Shown here piece by piece: positions 33,772 to 35,636 of a DNA stretch of 35,636 bases; position 1 is the stretch's first letter; each line of letters starts with the position of its first letter. Position numbers and translations under genes: made by a program. The notes below the pieces were generated by a model. That model was not told where the DNA came from. It saw nothing but the letters and a program-made list of their open reading frames with translations, and ran no database searches. This DNA is from Deltaproteobacteria bacterium (GTDB lineage Bacteria > Desulfobacterota > Desulfobacteria > Desulfobacterales > ETH-SRB1), in the NCBI GenBank assembly GCA_019314185.1, contig JAFCZU010000009.1, forward strand, positions 1 to 35,636, written 5' to 3'.

Positions 33772-34545
33772 GAAATTTGTCACCTCCAGCTTAGCTGTAA
33801 CCGTTAACTTAAAAAAATAATACCGGCTTTAATAAATTCGCCGTTGATATGTTGATATAATTATAATAAATCTAACAATAAAATATTCTCCTGTTGTTGC
33901 AAATAAGCTTAATCCCTGTTTTTATAAACGCATGATTTGTCATATTTTGATTCGTTGAGATAAGAACCTTTTGGAATGGGAAAATGATTTTAAAAGTATG
34001 TGTGTCATAACTATCACAAGCAAATAAAGACCGGTTGTTTTCATAAGCTTTTTTTCAAACAGGTTGTCTATTTGAATACAACAAAATATAATTTTATAAT
34101 CAGGCGTATCTATCAATGAACTGTCCAGTTTGTCAAGTGAAAAACGATTTGATGTCAGATTATAAATAAAGCTCTTATAAATTTGATGAACTCGTAAAAA
34201 GTCAATTTGGTTTACTTCATGACCATTTTGGGCGCAATTGTGATATTCATCTAAAATACAAGAACTCGGCCTAACGGCCTAAAACTACTTGCATTTCTTG
34301 ACGATAAACATCACAACTGCTTTTGCCCAAAATACTCAAAGCCGTTCTCAAAAGACTTTTTACGAAATCATCAAGTTTGCAACAGGTTGAATTCATCGGA
34401 TGTGTTATTTCGACTTTAGGGAGAGATCTTACTGTCTAATGCTTTTGAGTAATAGCAGGGGATGAAAGTTGAGGAGATAATCTTAAATAAGTTCAAAAGG
34501 TAATTATATCAAATTGTTGTGAATATGATGTAACCTTTGTTTTGC
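33772..34545. other. intergenic region upstream of rnfB
   Basis: About 770 bp without a supported gene. It should contain the promoter for the rnfB-led transcript (minus strand), but no well-spaced -35/-10 pair stands out. The right half is taken up by the palindromic element at 34183-34374. A 17-codon frame at 34116 is too short to call. Confidence 0.5.
34183..34374. mobile_element. 192-bp palindromic MITE-like element
   Basis: The outer inverted repeats are 34183-34203 (TTGATGAACTCGTAAAAAGTC) and 34354-34374, differing at two of 21 positions. A second matched pair lies inside: ATTTTGGGC with TTGTGAT on the left and the complement on the right (34303-34333). The centre is GGCCTAACGGCC. No coding capacity and no clear target duplication. 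The end motif TTGATGA-TTCG-AAAAAG also occurs at 2480-2499, and a shorter part near 12370 and 12576, so this is probably a repeat family of the genome. Confidence 0.75.
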
Positions 34546-34634
34546 TGGTGCCTGGGACGAGAATTGAACTCGTACAGGGCTAAGCCCCGAGGGATTTTAA
34601 GTCCCTTGCGTCTACCAGATTCCGCCACCCAGGC
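34546..34634 (-). tRNA. tRNA-Leu (anticodon UAA)
   Basis: Read on the minus strand: acceptor GCCTGGG at the 5' end pairs with CCCAGGC, followed by A and an encoded CCA. The D arm begins TGGCGGAATCTGG. The anticodon arm is GGGACTTAAAATCCC with anticodon TAA. A long variable arm (TCGGGGCTTAGCCCTG) marks it as a class II leucine tRNA, and the T arm has GTTCAATTC. Length 89 including CCA. Confidence 0.95.
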
Positions 34635-34972
34635 ATGAGTGCTAATTAGCTGTTTTTACTAATATCTTTTAATATATTACGTTGCATCAATGCATCTTAT
34701 TTTTCATAAAAATAGCCAAAAATAACTAAACTGTACTGATATTTCAGTACAGTTTGATTGCCTATAGCATAAAGATTTAATTTTGGTCAAGAGCTATAAA
34801 AAAAAGCCTACCATTCTGAGACGCAAGAAACGAAACCTTTGAAAAACCCCACAATTTTGGTTAAAATTTAGTTTTATGGTTTTATTTATAGAAAACAAGT
34901 TTTATTGATAAAAAAACCTCAAAAAATTCCGCTATCAACCTCTAACAATTTGACTTATCTGCTTGTTTTTAC
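34635..34972. other. intergenic region between tRNA-Leu and the transposase remnant
   Basis: 338 bp, very AT-rich. The tRNA promoter should lie at its left end, on the minus strand. A perfect 12-bp stem with a 4-base loop lies at 34728-34755 (AAACTGTACTGA and its complement) and could be an operator or an element end. Nothing else is supported. Confidence 0.5.
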
Positions 34973-35329
34973 TTGACATTACATCTATTTTATGCCAAGC
35001 TCATTAAATCCGCCAGTCATCCCATAAGCAATAATCAAATTAAAGAACTCAAAGATAGAAAAAATACTTTTGATGGAAAACTCGATAAAAACGGGAAACC
35101 AGTCAAGTTCTCAAGAGATATGAAATCCGACTGGACGATTAAAAACGATAAGGCTCACTATGGCCTTAAGGAGCATGTCTTTATAGATGTTAATCACGGC
35201 TTTATCCTATCTACCACTCTAACACCTGCCTCCGTTAGTAATTCAATCTATCTGCTATATTGCACCACTTACAGCAAGCATACAAAACAGCCAATTAAAA
35301 AGGTTTATGCTGATAAAGACTACCCTTAG
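34973..35329 (+). pseudogene. truncated DDE transposase remnant (IS5/IS4-like)
   Basis: A 118-codon frame with no ribosome-binding site, opening on TTG. The middle, DWTIKNDKAHYGLKEHVFID, followed by GFILSTTLTPASVSNS and VYADKDY, matches the central catalytic part of DDE transposases of the IS5/IS1182 kind. The N-terminal domain and everything after the second aspartate region are missing. The frame ends where IS21-type sequence begins, suggesting that the later insertion cut it. Confidence 0.75.
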
Positions 35330-35332
35330 TTT

Positions 35333-35636
35333 TGCTAACCTAAAATTGACCCCCCTGAGCCGACTTCTGGTATAAGGGATTGATAAATATCAATTCAACA
35401 AACCGGAGGGAAAAAGGAGAATGCTCAAAGTGGATCAATATGATTACATTCGGACAGCTCACAGAGTTTATGGAAAAAAGATCAAACAGATAGCGAGAGA
35501 AACAGGTCATTCCAGAAATACTATTAAGAAAGTGCTGCGAAGCGAACATAGCGGATATAAGTCCAGGATAAAGCAGCCGTATCCTGTGTTAGGACCATAT
35601 CTTAAAATCATTGATAAATGGTTGGACGATGACAGG
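35333..35636 (+). mobile_element. left part of an IS21-family insertion sequence
   Basis: The left boundary is inferred: homology of the older transposase stops at about 35326 and a TG, typical of IS21 termini, occurs at 35333. The terminal region reads TGCTAACCTAAAATTGACCC. About 90 bp of leader precedes istA. The right end, istB and any target duplication lie outside the window. Confidence 0.65.
35421..35636 (+). CDS. istA: IS21-family transposase IstA, N-terminal 72 residues
   Basis: The frame opens at ATG 35421 with AAAGGAG upstream and is still open at the right edge. The protein begins MLKVDQYDYIRTAHRVYGK and contains a helix-turn-helix, KQIARETGHSRNTIKKVL (about 22-39), characteristic of IstA. 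The DDE core and the ATPase partner istB would lie beyond the window. Confidence 0.88.
   Translation, partial: MLKVDQYDYIRTAHRVYGKKIKQIARETGHSRNTIKKVLRSEHSGYKSRIKQPYPVLGPYLKIIDKWLDDDR

Noticed and set aside
34116..34169. 17-codon frame beginning MNCPVCQ, zinc-finger-like
   Set aside because: Too short to call and without supporting context; could be a remnant of a transposase N-terminus but nothing follows in frame.
34728..34755. Perfect 12-bp hairpin as a terminator for tRNA-Leu
   Set aside because: The tRNA is transcribed leftward, so the hairpin is upstream of it, and there is no T-run on either side in the right orientation.
1..35636. CRISPR arrays, prophage genes or an integrase
   Set aside because: No regularly spaced repeats, phage structural genes or integrase were seen on either strand.

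Overview
The window is AT-rich, densely coded bacterial chromosome. Gene content suggests a strictly anaerobic, respiring member of the Desulfobacterota (Desulfobacterales-like sulfate reducer or relative): an Rnf complex preceded by a membrane-anchored tetraheme cytochrome c, ETF-quinone oxidoreductase, multiheme c-type cytochromes, many sigma54-type regulators and frequent TTG/GTG starts. The taxon is an inference; no rRNA or other marker is present.

Layout. (1) 1-5257, minus strand: the N-terminal 783 residues of a large protein with a PHP-hydrolase-like domain and membrane segments (runs off the left edge), ETF-QO, and endonuclease IV (nfo). (2) 5561-14066: a signalling island with a receiver-GAF-AAA+-Fis sigma54 activator, a secreted tetraheme cytochrome c, a sensor histidine kinase with a CxxCH haem motif in its extracytoplasmic domain, a receiver-PAS-kinase hybrid, a stand-alone receiver and a tandem UspA protein. 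(3) 14748-24441, plus strand: a tandem UspA gene followed by an Mrp/Mnh-type cation/proton antiporter cluster (E, B, F, G, MbhD-like, MbhE-like, C and three D/NuoN-like subunits plus a 69-residue membrane protein). A sigma54-activator paralogue that has lost its catalytic residues sits inside this operon. (4) 24551-33771, minus strand: in transcription order rnfB, uspA, a NhaD-like antiporter, a tandem uspA, tetraheme cytochrome c, rnfC-D-G-E-A, then rseC after a gap. rnfB is separated from the other rnf genes by the Usp/antiporter block. (5) 34546-35636: tRNA-Leu(UAA), a truncated DDE transposase, and the left end of an IS21-type element running off the right edge.

How the genes may work together (inference): the Rnf complex couples ferredoxin oxidation to Na+ or H+ export, the Mrp-like and NhaD-like transporters interconvert Na+ and H+ gradients, and the haem-bearing kinase with its receivers may adjust these to the redox state of the periplasm. 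Four Usp proteins lie beside the ion-transport genes. Non-coding stretches hold several palindromic MITE-like elements, one with a 7-bp target duplication, and short perfect tandem duplications.
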